DNA from: Stenotrophomonas sp. UBA2629 | GTDB lineage: Bacteria > Pseudomonadota > Gammaproteobacteria > Xanthomonadales > Xanthomonadaceae | Length of the DNA stretch: 64,000 nucleotides | Assembly (NCBI GenBank): GCA_002359895.1 | Contig: DEOB01000010.1 | Span: 413,791-477,790, forward strand | Direction of reading: 5' to 3' | Shown: positions 16,440 to 24,346 of the stretch, one piece after another | Position numbering within the stretch: the first letter of the stretch is position 1 | How the letters are laid out: every line of letters starts with the position of its first letter | Notes under the pieces: generated by a model | Database searches by the model: none | What the model saw: only the letters and a program-made list of their open reading frames with translations | What the model was told of the DNA's origin: nothing | Program-made: the position numbers and the translations under genes

Positions 16440-17588
16440 CTAAAAACTGAGCTGAACCCGGCCGGCGAGTACGCCGGTGCGGTCGAGTGTGCGCCCGCCG
16501 GGCTTATCCAGGCGACGGCTGTCGGTCCAGTCCAGCATCACCCGGACGTATTGCGGAGCGTACCAGTTGACGCCGACGGTCCACGCCTCGGCCGCGCCTT
16601 CGAGCCGGTCCTGCGGCCATTGGCGGCCGCGGATGTGATCGTATTGGAGTTCCAGCTCCCACGCGCCACTGCGGCGCGTGGGCTTGACTGGGCCCAGGCT
16701 GCCGTTTTTGAGGTCGTAGCTGGGCGATTCACCCGTGAGTACCCAACTGCCCAGCACATAGCCGGCGCGGACCTCGCCGCGCTGTTGTCCATCGTCGTAG
16801 CGGATGTCGCCATGTTCGGCCTGCCAGGAAAAGGGGCCGTGCACGCCAGCCAGTTCCACCGCGAGTTTGGTTACCGACACATCGCGGCCGTGGTGGAAGT
16901 CGATCAAGGCGAGCCTACTGTTGTCAGCGAAGTAGCCGGCCGTGCGTGGCTGTACCCGTAGCGGGGCGGCGCCACGGCTGCCGGGGTGATCGTATTCTTC
17001 CCGCGCGGCGGTCATGCCCGCGTGCAGTACGTCACCAGGGCGGTAGCGGGGCGCATAGCCGATGCGACTGCCTGCGGCACGGCCCTTGTGTTTCCACGCG
17101 TCGATGCTCTCCAGGCTGTACGCGCTTGCCCCCCAAAACATGCCGTCGCGGTGGCCGGTGGCGCCGACACCCAGCCGATAACCGGGCGGCAGTGTCTGCA
17201 TCAACCAGCTGCGCTCGATCGTCGGTGCGTGGTTGGTGCTGATTCTTTCATCCAGGTTGGAGATGGGCTGGGACTGCCCCAGCAGGATCGTTGTGTCGCC
17301 GATGCTGCGGCTTACATAAGCGTCGTGGGCGACCGGCCGGTGCCCGGCGAAGTTGGCTTCAAATTTGTAGTCGACAACGTGGAACTTACCGAACACGGCC
17401 AACCATGCTGCCCGCAGGTCATCGCCATCGCGCTCGGGCGCACCGCGCGCGTCGTTGTCGAAGTAAGCAAATTCGTAATGTAGGCGGCCGCTCGCCTTGA
17501 GCGTGACGTCACTGTCGGCATGGGCGAGGGATGATGCCAGCAGTGTCAGCAACAGCAGGGGCGTGCGCGTGGGGTGCGAGCGATGCAT
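16440..17588 (-). CDS. Porin of the OprO/OprP (phosphate-selective porin-like) family, copy 1
   Basis: A 382-residue outer-membrane beta-barrel with a signal peptide cleaved after AHA (about residue 24). It has the family's SGRLHYEFAYFDND start and many alternating amphipathic strands with WELELQYDHI and VGVNWYAPQYVRVMLDW. It ends in phenylalanine (RVQLSF), as outer-membrane barrels do. It is a close paralogue of the porin at 17963-19102; shared blocks include DDLRAAWLAV, ERSWLMQTL/ERSWLAQTL, YSLESIDAWK and RTLDRTGVLAGRVQL. The start is ATG 17588. Two TTGGTAC boxes lie 66-86 bp upstream. The substrate is probably a carboxylate, judging from the neighbouring dctA and sensor kinase (inference). 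Confidence 0.85.
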   Translation of the reverse strand: MHRSHPTRTPLLLLTLLASSLAHADSDVTLKASGRLHYEFAYFDNDARGAPERDGDDLRAAWLAVFGKFHVVDYKFEANFAGHRPVAHDAYVSRSIGDTTILLGQSQPISNLDERISTNHAPTIERSWLMQTLPPGYRLGVGATGHRDGMFWGASAYSLESIDAWKHKGRAAGSRIGYAPRYRPGDVLHAGMTAAREEYDHPGSRGAAPLRVQPRTAGYFADNSRLALIDFHHGRDVSVTKLAVELAGVHGPFSWQAEHGDIRYDDGQQRGEVRAGYVLGSWVLTGESPSYDLKNGSLGPVKPTRRSGAWELELQYDHIRGRQWPQDRLEGAAEAWTVGVNWYAPQYVRVMLDWTDSRRLDKPGGRTLDRTGVLAGRVQLSF

Positions 17589-17653
17589 GTCATGTCCGTA
17601 TGTGCGAAGTGGCGCGACGTTAGTGAGTCGCTCCGCCTGCATCCCATTGACCT

Positions 17654-17674
17654 TTGGTACTAAGCCGTTGGTAC
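17654..17674 (-). promoter_or_regulatory. Paired TAGTACCAA-type activator boxes before porin copy 1
   Basis: On the plus strand TTGGTACTAA at 17654 is followed by TTGGTAC at 17668, 14 bp apart. Read in the direction of the porin gene, the proximal box is TTAGTACCAA, 66 bp before the ATG. The same box in the same orientation precedes porin copy 2 and dctA. Confidence 0.6.
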
Positions 17675-17908
17675 GTTTTTTCAGCGGGTGTTGGCGCGCC
17701 TTTGCAGCGACTGCGTTTGCGGCCGCCTCGCGGCTGTTTCGGGTGAGTGCGCTGGCTCCCGGTTCGCCAAAGTGCATGGCATTGCGCCAATGATGCGCGT
17801 CCGCATTGATGTGGGTTTGAGATGAAGAAGGTGCGCTTGCAGTGGATATGCGCGGCGGTTCAATGCACCGCGTCGCAGAAGCGAGTGACGCATACCGCAG
17901 ATGCCGCT

Positions 17909-17930
17909 GCCCGCTCGCTCAGGAGCGGGC
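17909..17930 (-). terminator. Possible terminator hairpin after porin copy 2
   Basis: GCCCGCTC and GAGCGGGC form an 8-bp GC-rich stem with a 6-nt loop. No T run follows on the minus strand, so it may be a factor-dependent stop or a 3'-end stabiliser. Confidence 0.4.
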
Positions 17931-17962
17931 CTGTTTGAGGTGGAAACGCTGTTTGCCTACGC

Positions 17963-19102
17963 TCAGAAATCCAATTGAACGCGGCCTGCGAGTACCCCGG
18001 TGCGGTCCAGCGTGCGATGGGTCGCTTCATCGCGGCGCTCGGTTTCGCTCCAGTCCAGCATCACGCGGGCGTGTTTGCGGGCGTACCAGTTCACACCGAC
18101 CGTCCATGCATTGGCTGACATATCACGTGGCCACTGCTTGCCTTCGATATGGTCGATACGTGCCACCAGCTCCCAGGCACCACTGTCGTGTGCCGGCTTG
18201 AGCTGGGTGAAGCGGCCAATCCTGGCGTCATACGGGCGGGTTTCACCGGTGAGCAGCCAGGTGGCCTGCAGGTAGCTGGAGGCCACCCGCGCGCGTTGCT
18301 GACCATCGTCATAAAGCGCGCCGCCGTATTCGCCCTGCAGTGACAACGCGCCCTGCACGATGGCCGCTTCCAGGCCGAACTTGTCCACGGACACATCGCG
18401 TCCGTTGCGGAAGTCCACCAGATTCAGCCGGCTGTTGTCACCGAAATAGCCGGCCACGCGTGGCTGTACCCGCAGCGCGGAGGCACCGCTTGAACCGGGG
18501 TTGTCGTAATGCTCATGTGCCAGCGCCGCGCCCACATGCAGCACGCGGCCGGCCTCGTGCAAGGGGGCGTAGCCGGCCCGGGCACCGGCGGCGCGGCCTT
18601 TGCTCTTCCACGCATCAATGCTTTCCAGGCTGTAGACGCTGGCACTCCAGAACACATCCGGCTGGTAGCCATTCACACCGACGCCCAAGCGGTAGGTGGG
18701 CGCCAGGGTCTGCGCCAGCCAACTGCGCTCAATGGTAGGGACGTGGTTGGAACTGCCACGGTCATCCAGCGTGAAGAACTGTTTGAACTGGCCGGCGGTC
18801 ACCGTGGTGCTGCCAAAGCTGCGGGCCAGGTACACATCGCGCGCCACCGGGCGATGGCCAGCGACATCGGTTTCCAGCTTGTAGTCAAAGCCATGCAGCT
18901 TGCCGGACACCGCCAGCCACGCGGCACGCAGGTCATCGTTGCCCCGCTCGGAGGTACCATGGTTGTCGTTGTCGAAGCGGGCAACGTCGTAATACAGCCG
19001 GCCGCTGAACGTTGCCGTCAGGCTGTCCTCGGCGTGCGCGGCCGGCACGAGTGCCAGCAATAGTGCGCAAGCCAGCAGGCTGCGACGGGTAGATGTGGGC
19101 AT
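17963..19102 (-). CDS. Porin of the OprO/OprP family, copy 2
   Basis: A 379-residue outer-membrane porin with a signal peptide ending AAHA (about residue 24). It begins SGRLYYDVARFDNDN and ends RVQLDF with a terminal phenylalanine. It is a tandem paralogue of the porin at 16440-17588 and shares most strands with it. The start at ATG 19102 is set by GGAGAG at the right distance and by the signal peptide. A TAGTACCAA box lies 74 bp upstream. It diverges from the response-regulator gene across a 117-bp intergenic region. A role in passing dicarboxylates through the outer membrane for DctA is the simplest reading (inference). Confidence 0.86.
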   Translation of the reverse strand: MPTSTRRSLLACALLLALVPAAHAEDSLTATFSGRLYYDVARFDNDNHGTSERGNDDLRAAWLAVSGKLHGFDYKLETDVAGHRPVARDVYLARSFGSTTVTAGQFKQFFTLDDRGSSNHVPTIERSWLAQTLAPTYRLGVGVNGYQPDVFWSASVYSLESIDAWKSKGRAAGARAGYAPLHEAGRVLHVGAALAHEHYDNPGSSGASALRVQPRVAGYFGDNSRLNLVDFRNGRDVSVDKFGLEAAIVQGALSLQGEYGGALYDDGQQRARVASSYLQATWLLTGETRPYDARIGRFTQLKPAHDSGAWELVARIDHIEGKQWPRDMSANAWTVGVNWYARKHARVMLDWSETERRDEATHRTLDRTGVLAGRVQLDF

Positions 19103-19175
19103 CGGTTCTCTCTCCGCTACCGGGTTTTGAAGGTGGCCGGACAATATCAGCCTGCCGCTCGTCGCCAATAACGAT

Positions 19176-19184
19176 TTGGTACTA
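19176..19184 (-). promoter_or_regulatory. TAGTACCAA-type activator box between porin copy 2 and the response regulator
   Basis: TTGGTACTA on the plus strand. In the porin direction it reads TAGTACCAA, and 29 bp later a TATTGT -10-like element appears. That places the box just upstream of the -35 position, as expected for a LuxR-type activator. It could also serve autoregulation of the divergent regulator. Confidence 0.55.
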
Positions 19185-19219
19185 GGGTGGTCGCCCCTCG
19201 CGCGTGCCACACTGCGGCC

Positions 19220-19876
19220 ATGAGTCTGGCCAAACTCCTTGTTGCTGACGACCACCCGCTGTTTCGCGCAGCGGTGCTGCATGCGCTGCGTGAAGGCATC
19301 GTGCTGGGGCAGACACTGGAAGTGGACAGCGTCTCGGCATTGACCCAGGCGCTGGATGAACACCCCGACGTGGACCTGGTGTTGCTGGATCTGGCCATGC
19401 CCGGTGCGCGCGGTTTTTCCTCGTTGGTGTGGTTGCGCGGTGAGCGGCCAGACATTCCGGTGATCGTTATTTCCTCCAACGACCATCCCCGCGTCATCCG
19501 CCGCGCCCAGCAGTTTGGTGCGGCGGGTTTCATTCCCAAATCAGCCCCGGTCGAAGCCATCCGCACCGCAGTCAGCGCGGTGATGGCGGGTGACACCTGC
19601 TTTCCACCGCAAGCGGCGGCACGCTCGGAGCGTGATGCACTGCTGGCGACACGGCTGGCGCGGCTTACCCCGCAGCAGTTCCGGGTGTTGATGAGCGTGG
19701 CTGACGGCCTGCTCAACAAACAGATCGCCTACGAACTGGGCTTGGCCGAAAACACCGTCAAAGTGCATGTCACGGCCATCCTGAGAAAACTGGAGTGCAA
19801 CAGCCGCACCCAGGCCGCATTGCTGGTCAAGGCATTGGAGCCGGAGAGTGACGGCGGGCTGCCTGCCGACGACTGA
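19220..19876 (+). CDS. NarL/LuxR-family response regulator
   Basis: A 218-residue response regulator. The receiver domain occupies about 1-120, with Asp10/Asp11, the phosphorylation site Asp57 in LVLLDLAMPG, and Lys107. The C-terminal LuxR-type helix-turn-helix occupies about 149-205 (LTPQQFRVLMSVADGLLNKQIAYELGLAENTVKVH in two adjoining stretches). It faces the hybrid kinase gene on the opposite strand and is its probable partner. The start ATG 19220 aligns with the family, while an upstream GTG (19187) would overlap the regulatory box. It probably activates the two porins and dctA through the TAGTACCAA boxes (inference). Confidence 0.88.
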   Translation: MSLAKLLVADDHPLFRAAVLHALREGIVLGQTLEVDSVSALTQALDEHPDVDLVLLDLAMPGARGFSSLVWLRGERPDIPVIVISSNDHPRVIRRAQQFGAAGFIPKSAPVEAIRTAVSAVMAGDTCFPPQAAARSERDALLATRLARLTPQQFRVLMSVADGLLNKQIAYELGLAENTVKVHVTAILRKLECNSRTQAALLVKALEPESDGGLPADD

Positions 19877-19900
19877 CATCTGTGTCTGCTTGGCGGGGAT

Positions 19901-22570
19901 CTAGCCGCGCGAGCGCTGATAGAAGTGCGTCATCAACGAGCGCAATGCCGACGTGCGTGCTTGTTTGGACAGAAATCCCCAGCCGCGTTCGCGCGCAAGC
20001 ACGCGCAGGGCAGGGTCCTGTTCGGCGGTGTACAGGATGACCATCGGCTCATGCGGCCAGCACTGCGCCAACAGCGGGAACAGTGCAGGGCCGGTGGTGT
20101 CCCCCAGCCGCACATCCAGCAATAGAAGGTCTGGTGCGTTGCCCGCCGTTGCGGCCTGCAATGCCTGCTCGGCGTCACCGGAAAACGCCACGTGGCAACC
20201 CCAGCGTTCCAGCAGCAGATGGGTGGCCTGGCTGACGCGGCTGTCGTCGTCGATGCACCACACCCGGCAACCGGCCAGCAGCGAATCACGCTGCGCATCA
20301 TCCGGCGCGTGTTTGGCTGCACCGGCTGTGTGAAGCGCCAGTGCGTCGCCGCGCGGGACACGTACCGAGAACACACTGCCGTGTTCCTGTCGCGAGCGCA
20401 GGCCGATAGTGTGCCCCAGCAGGCGGGCGATGCGTTCAACGATGGCCAGGCCCAAACCGGTGCCGCGTTCCTGGCCGCTGCCGCCATCCAATCGACGGAA
20501 TTCCTCAAAGATCTCTTTCTGCCGCGCGTCGGGAATGCCCGGGCCGGTGTCGTGGACTTCGATGCGCAGGTGTGCGCCCTCACGGCGGCAGCCCAGCAGA
20601 ATGCGGCCGCGTGGCGTATAGCGCACGGCATTGGAAAGAAAATTCTGCAGGATGCGCCGTAGCAGTGCTTCATCACTACGCACCACGGTGGAAGTGGCGA
20701 TCCGCTGCAGCTGCAGACCGCGCGAGGCCGCCAGAATGCCGAACTCTCGCGCCAGTGTTTCCAGCAGTGGATCAAGTGGGAAATCGCGGATGTCGGTTTC
20801 CAATGCGCCCGACTCCAGGCGCGAAATATCCAGCAGGCTGTTGAGAATGCCGTCCTGTGCGGCCAGCGCGTTGTCGATGTTTTCGGCAATGTCGCGCGTG
20901 CCTGTGTCACTGAGCCGGCCACGCAGCACCGACAGAAACATGCGCGCGGCGTTCAACGGTTGCAGCAGGTCATGCACGGCGCCCGCGACAAAGTGGGTTT
21001 TGGAGCGGTTGGCTTCTTCGGCTTCGCGCTTGGCCTCGGCGAGGTCGCGGGTACGTTCGTCCACGCGGTTGCTGAGCGTGTCGGCCAGCGAGCGCAGATC
21101 GCGCGCGGCATTTTTGTACGCGGTGATGTCTGCATAGCTGGTGACGAAGCCGCCATCGGGCAGGGGGTTGCCACGTATCTCGATCACGCTGCCGTCGCCG
21201 CGCTCACGTTCGTGCATGTGCGGCTTGCCGGAGCGCAGATGATTGAGCCGCCGCTCGATGGCTTCGTCAATGGGCCCGGGGCCGAGCAGGCCGCGCTTGG
21301 CGTTGTACACAAAAACATCCGCGATGGGGCGGCCCACCTGGATGAAGCCGGGCGGGAAGCGGAACAGTTCGATGTAGCGCCGGTTCCATGCCACCAGGTT
21401 CAACTGCGCATCCACCACGCACACGCCCTGTGGCAGATGCTGCAGGCTGCGGCTTTCGCCGTAGTCTGACGTATGCGCAGCGTGCACCAGGCCATCCTGA
21501 GCGGTACGTAGTTCCTGCGCGTGATGTTTGACCAGCCGTTCCAACTCCACGCGGCTGCGTTCGCGCAGCTGTGCCAACCGCCGCCGTTGCCAGAGCACAA
21601 AGCCCAGCAAGGCCAGTACCAGCAGGCCGGCAGCGATGGCGCCGGCCATGGTGCGTGCCGCGACGATGCTGTCGTGGGTGGGCCGCAGCAGGCTCAGGGT
21701 CCAGCCTTCCGGTGACAGCGGCATCGATACCCAGATGACATCGCCCACATCGGGCAGCCGTACCCGCCGCACGCCATTGCCGAGGTGCTCGATCAACTGA
21801 TACTTGAGCACCCGGCCCGGTACCTGGCCGTATTGGCGTGTGCTGGTCAGGCGGCTGCGGGTGCCGGCGTCCAATGCGTGCAGCAGGTGATAACGCCAGC
21901 CGGTCTGGCTGGACAGGAAAATCACGCCATTGCCATCGCTGGCAAACACACTGCCTGGCGCCTCGGCCCATGTGCTTTCCAGTGGCCGCAGCATCACCTT
22001 CACCACGACCACCCCAATGGCGTTGCCGGCGTCATCGCGCACCGCCTGCGACAGGAAATAGCCGGGCACGGCGGTGGTGACGCCCTCGGCGTAGAACGTC
22101 GCGCTGCCCTCCTGCATGGCGCGTTGGAAATATGGGCGGAAGCTGTATGAATTGCCCACGTTGCTGGAGCTGCTGGTCTGCCAGTTGCTGGCCGCCAATG
22201 CCAGGCCATCGCGGTCGAGAACGGTAAGTGTGGACGTGGCAACTGCGCCATTGACCCGCTCCAGCTTGCGGCTGATGCGCTCGGCGTCGCTGGCGCTTAT
22301 TTCCGCTTGGGCCAGTATCGCGCGTATTTCCGGGTCCAGCGCCAGCACCGTTGGCAATACGCGGTGCCGTTCGATCAGCGCCTGCAACGCATCGGCATGC
22401 AGGCGCAACTGGTCGCGCGCCTGCTCGGCATCACCGAGCAGGCTGCTTCGCTCCAGGTGACGCATCGCCACCAGGCTCAACAGCGCGATGGCTGCGATTG
22501 AAACGCACACCAGCATCAAACGGGAGTGGCGGCGGGAGGTGTGGAGGAAGGGCATGGCGGCGATGGTCAC
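19901..22570 (-). CDS. DctB-like hybrid sensor histidine kinase
   Basis: An 889-residue inner-membrane kinase. TM1 is at about 20-37 and TM2 at about 303-328. The periplasmic region between them has the DctB-type double-Cache pattern (NSYSFRPYFQRAM and GYFLSQAV). A PAS domain follows at about 375-490, then a coiled linker, a HisKA domain with His533 in AVHDLLQPLN, a HATPase domain (DTGPGIP, GTGLGLAIVERI) and a C-terminal receiver domain with DLLLLDVRLGD. DctB proteins sense C4-dicarboxylates. Here the output is phosphorelay to a LuxR-type regulator rather than the sigma-54 activator DctD. The start is GTG 22570 or ATG 22555. Confidence 0.88.
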   Translation of the reverse strand: MTIAAMPFLHTSRRHSRLMLVCVSIAAIALLSLVAMRHLERSSLLGDAEQARDQLRLHADALQALIERHRVLPTVLALDPEIRAILAQAEISASDAERISRKLERVNGAVATSTLTVLDRDGLALAASNWQTSSSSNVGNSYSFRPYFQRAMQEGSATFYAEGVTTAVPGYFLSQAVRDDAGNAIGVVVVKVMLRPLESTWAEAPGSVFASDGNGVIFLSSQTGWRYHLLHALDAGTRSRLTSTRQYGQVPGRVLKYQLIEHLGNGVRRVRLPDVGDVIWVSMPLSPEGWTLSLLRPTHDSIVAARTMAGAIAAGLLVLALLGFVLWQRRRLAQLRERSRVELERLVKHHAQELRTAQDGLVHAAHTSDYGESRSLQHLPQGVCVVDAQLNLVAWNRRYIELFRFPPGFIQVGRPIADVFVYNAKRGLLGPGPIDEAIERRLNHLRSGKPHMHERERGDGSVIEIRGNPLPDGGFVTSYADITAYKNAARDLRSLADTLSNRVDERTRDLAEAKREAEEANRSKTHFVAGAVHDLLQPLNAARMFLSVLRGRLSDTGTRDIAENIDNALAAQDGILNSLLDISRLESGALETDIRDFPLDPLLETLAREFGILAASRGLQLQRIATSTVVRSDEALLRRILQNFLSNAVRYTPRGRILLGCRREGAHLRIEVHDTGPGIPDARQKEIFEEFRRLDGGSGQERGTGLGLAIVERIARLLGHTIGLRSRQEHGSVFSVRVPRGDALALHTAGAAKHAPDDAQRDSLLAGCRVWCIDDDSRVSQATHLLLERWGCHVAFSGDAEQALQAATAGNAPDLLLLDVRLGDTTGPALFPLLAQCWPHEPMVILYTAEQDPALRVLARERGWGFLSKQARTSALRSLMTHFYQRSRG

Positions 22571-22698
22571 GCAGATGCGGCAGATTCTCCACCTCCGATT
22601 TCAAAGGCACCCAGCTGCAGCAACGTGGCAGATACGGGCCGCAGACAGCCACGGTGCGGTCGGTTGCCGGGTTGCCCGGAATGAATGCGGCATTGGCC

Positions 22699-22725
22699 TA
22701 ATACCAATGTATTAGCTAGTACCAA
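22699..22725 (+). promoter_or_regulatory. Paired TAGTACCAA-type activator boxes before dctA
   Basis: TAATACCAA (22699-22707) and TAGTACCAA (22717-22725) are direct repeats 18 bp apart. The proximal one ends 69 bp before the dctA ATG, with a TAAAAC -10-like element 30 bp downstream at 22756. The kinase gene is transcribed the other way from the same region. Confidence 0.65.
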
Positions 22726-22793
22726 TGCGTTATCGGCGGCGCGGCAACGGGCGCGTAAAACACGGCGCAAGTGAACCGCCGTCGAGTCATCCC

Positions 22794-24116
22794 ATGCATA
22801 TTTCCACTGTTGCCGCAGCACCCGCTCCCGTGCGCCTGCCGTTCTATCGGCAGTTGTACTTCCAGGTGTTGTTTGCCATCACCATCGGCGTCCTGCTGGG
22901 GCACTTTGAGCCGGCGTTCGCGCAGACGCTCAAGCCGCTGGGTGATGCGTTCATCAAGCTGGTGAAGATGATCATCGCCCCGGTCATCTTTTTGACCATC
23001 GTCACCGGCATCGCCGGCATGACCCAGCTGCGTACGGTGGGCCGGGTGTTCGTCAAGGCGATGATCTACTTCATGTTCTTTTCCACGCTGGCGCTGGTGG
23101 TCGGCCTGGTGGTGGCGCATGTGGTGCAGCCTGGCGCCGGCATGAACATTGACGCGTCAGGCTTGGACCAGACCGAAGTCAATGGTTACGTACAGAAGTC
23201 GCACGAGATGTCGCTTGTCGGCTTTGCCATGGACATCATTCCCAAGACGCTTATCAGTCCGTTCGTCGGCGACAACATTCTGCAGGTGTTGTTCGTGGCG
23301 GTGCTGTTCGGCATTGCGTTGGCGTCGGTGGGTGAGAAGGGCAGGCCGATTCTTGTCTTTCTGGAAACCCTGACCACGCCAGTGTTCAAGCTGGTGCACA
23401 TGCTGATGAAGGCAGCGCCGATCGGTGCGTTCGGCGCCATCGCCTTCACCATCGGCAAGTACGGGCTGGGCTCGCTGGTCAATCTGGCGTGGCTGGTGGG
23501 CGCTTTCTATCTGACGTCGCTGCTGTTCGTGGTGGTGATTTTGGGCGGTGTGGCACGGCTGTGCGGGTTTTCGGTGCTCAAGCTGGCGCGCTATCTCAAG
23601 GCCGAACTGCTGCTGGTGCTGGGCACCTCGTCTTCCGAATCGGCGCTGCCGTCGCTGATGGAAAAGATGGAAAAAGCCGGCTGCAGCAAATCGGTGGTCG
23701 GTCTGGTGGTGCCCACCGGTTACTCGTTCAACCTGGACGGCACCAACATCTACATGACCTTGGCGGCGTTGTTCATCGCCCAGGCCACCAACACCGACCT
23801 CAGCCTGGGCCACCAGATCGCGTTGCTGCTGGTGGCGATGATCAGCTCCAAGGGCGCGGCGGGTGTAACCGGCGCCGGTTTCATCACTTTGGCGGCCACC
23901 CTGGCCGTGGTGCCCGAAGTGCCGGTCGCCGGCATGGCCATCATCCTGGGCGTGGACCGTTTCATGAGCGAGTGCCGCTCATTGACCAACTTCATGGGTA
24001 ATGCCGTGGCTACCGTGGTGGTGTCGCGCTGGGAAGGCGCGCTGGACCACCCGCAACTGACCCGGGCGCTGGATGGCAGGGATGTGGAGCCCACTGCGGT
24101 CGTCGTGAAAGGTTGA
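22794..24116 (+). CDS. dctA: C4-dicarboxylate transporter DctA
   Basis: A 440-residue member of the dicarboxylate/amino acid:cation symporter family. Family signatures include the serine-rich LGTSSSESALPSL re-entrant loop, GYSFNLDGTNIYMTLAALFIAQATN, the SSKGAAGVTGAGFI loop and VDRFMSECRSLTNFMGNAVAT. It imports succinate, fumarate and malate. The start ATG is 22794, after the TAGTACCAA boxes. The kinase with a DctB-like sensor is divergently transcribed upstream and malic enzyme follows downstream, so the region forms a coherent dicarboxylate uptake and use locus. Confidence 0.93.
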   Translation: MHISTVAAAPAPVRLPFYRQLYFQVLFAITIGVLLGHFEPAFAQTLKPLGDAFIKLVKMIIAPVIFLTIVTGIAGMTQLRTVGRVFVKAMIYFMFFSTLALVVGLVVAHVVQPGAGMNIDASGLDQTEVNGYVQKSHEMSLVGFAMDIIPKTLISPFVGDNILQVLFVAVLFGIALASVGEKGRPILVFLETLTTPVFKLVHMLMKAAPIGAFGAIAFTIGKYGLGSLVNLAWLVGAFYLTSLLFVVVILGGVARLCGFSVLKLARYLKAELLLVLGTSSSESALPSLMEKMEKAGCSKSVVGLVVPTGYSFNLDGTNIYMTLAALFIAQATNTDLSLGHQIALLLVAMISSKGAAGVTGAGFITLAATLAVVPEVPVAGMAIILGVDRFMSECRSLTNFMGNAVATVVVSRWEGALDHPQLTRALDGRDVEPTAVVVKG

Positions 24117-24346
24117 CCGCGTGCAGCTGCCTCGTGCCGTCCAGCGGCAATGGCGGAGCGCGCGGCCTCAATCATCGTGTAACCGGTGGCTGTCACATAC
24201 ACGGCGGATGCTGTACGCAAAACCTGAAACATTCGCCATGGAATTGTGCGGTTGCAGCATCACTGCGATAGCGTAGCGACAGGTTCAACCTGCCTATCGG
24301 CGTTATCATCCCTCGTTCCTCTCGCCCATTCAGCCCTAAAAAATCG

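Larger units (their letters stand above)
17589..17962. other. 374-bp region between the two porin genes
   Basis: It contains the duplicated TTGGTAC box at 17654-17674 upstream of porin copy 1. An 8-bp-stem hairpin at 17909-17930 (GCCCGCTC with GAGCGGGC), about 30 bp past the stop of porin copy 2, may end that transcript although no T run follows. The open frame continuing upstream of porin copy 1 is judged non-coding. Confidence 0.55.

Noticed and set aside
19103..19486. N-terminal extension of porin copy 2 upstream of ATG 19102
   Set aside because: It is antisense to the response-regulator gene, and the signal peptide begins at 19102 after a good GGAGAG site.
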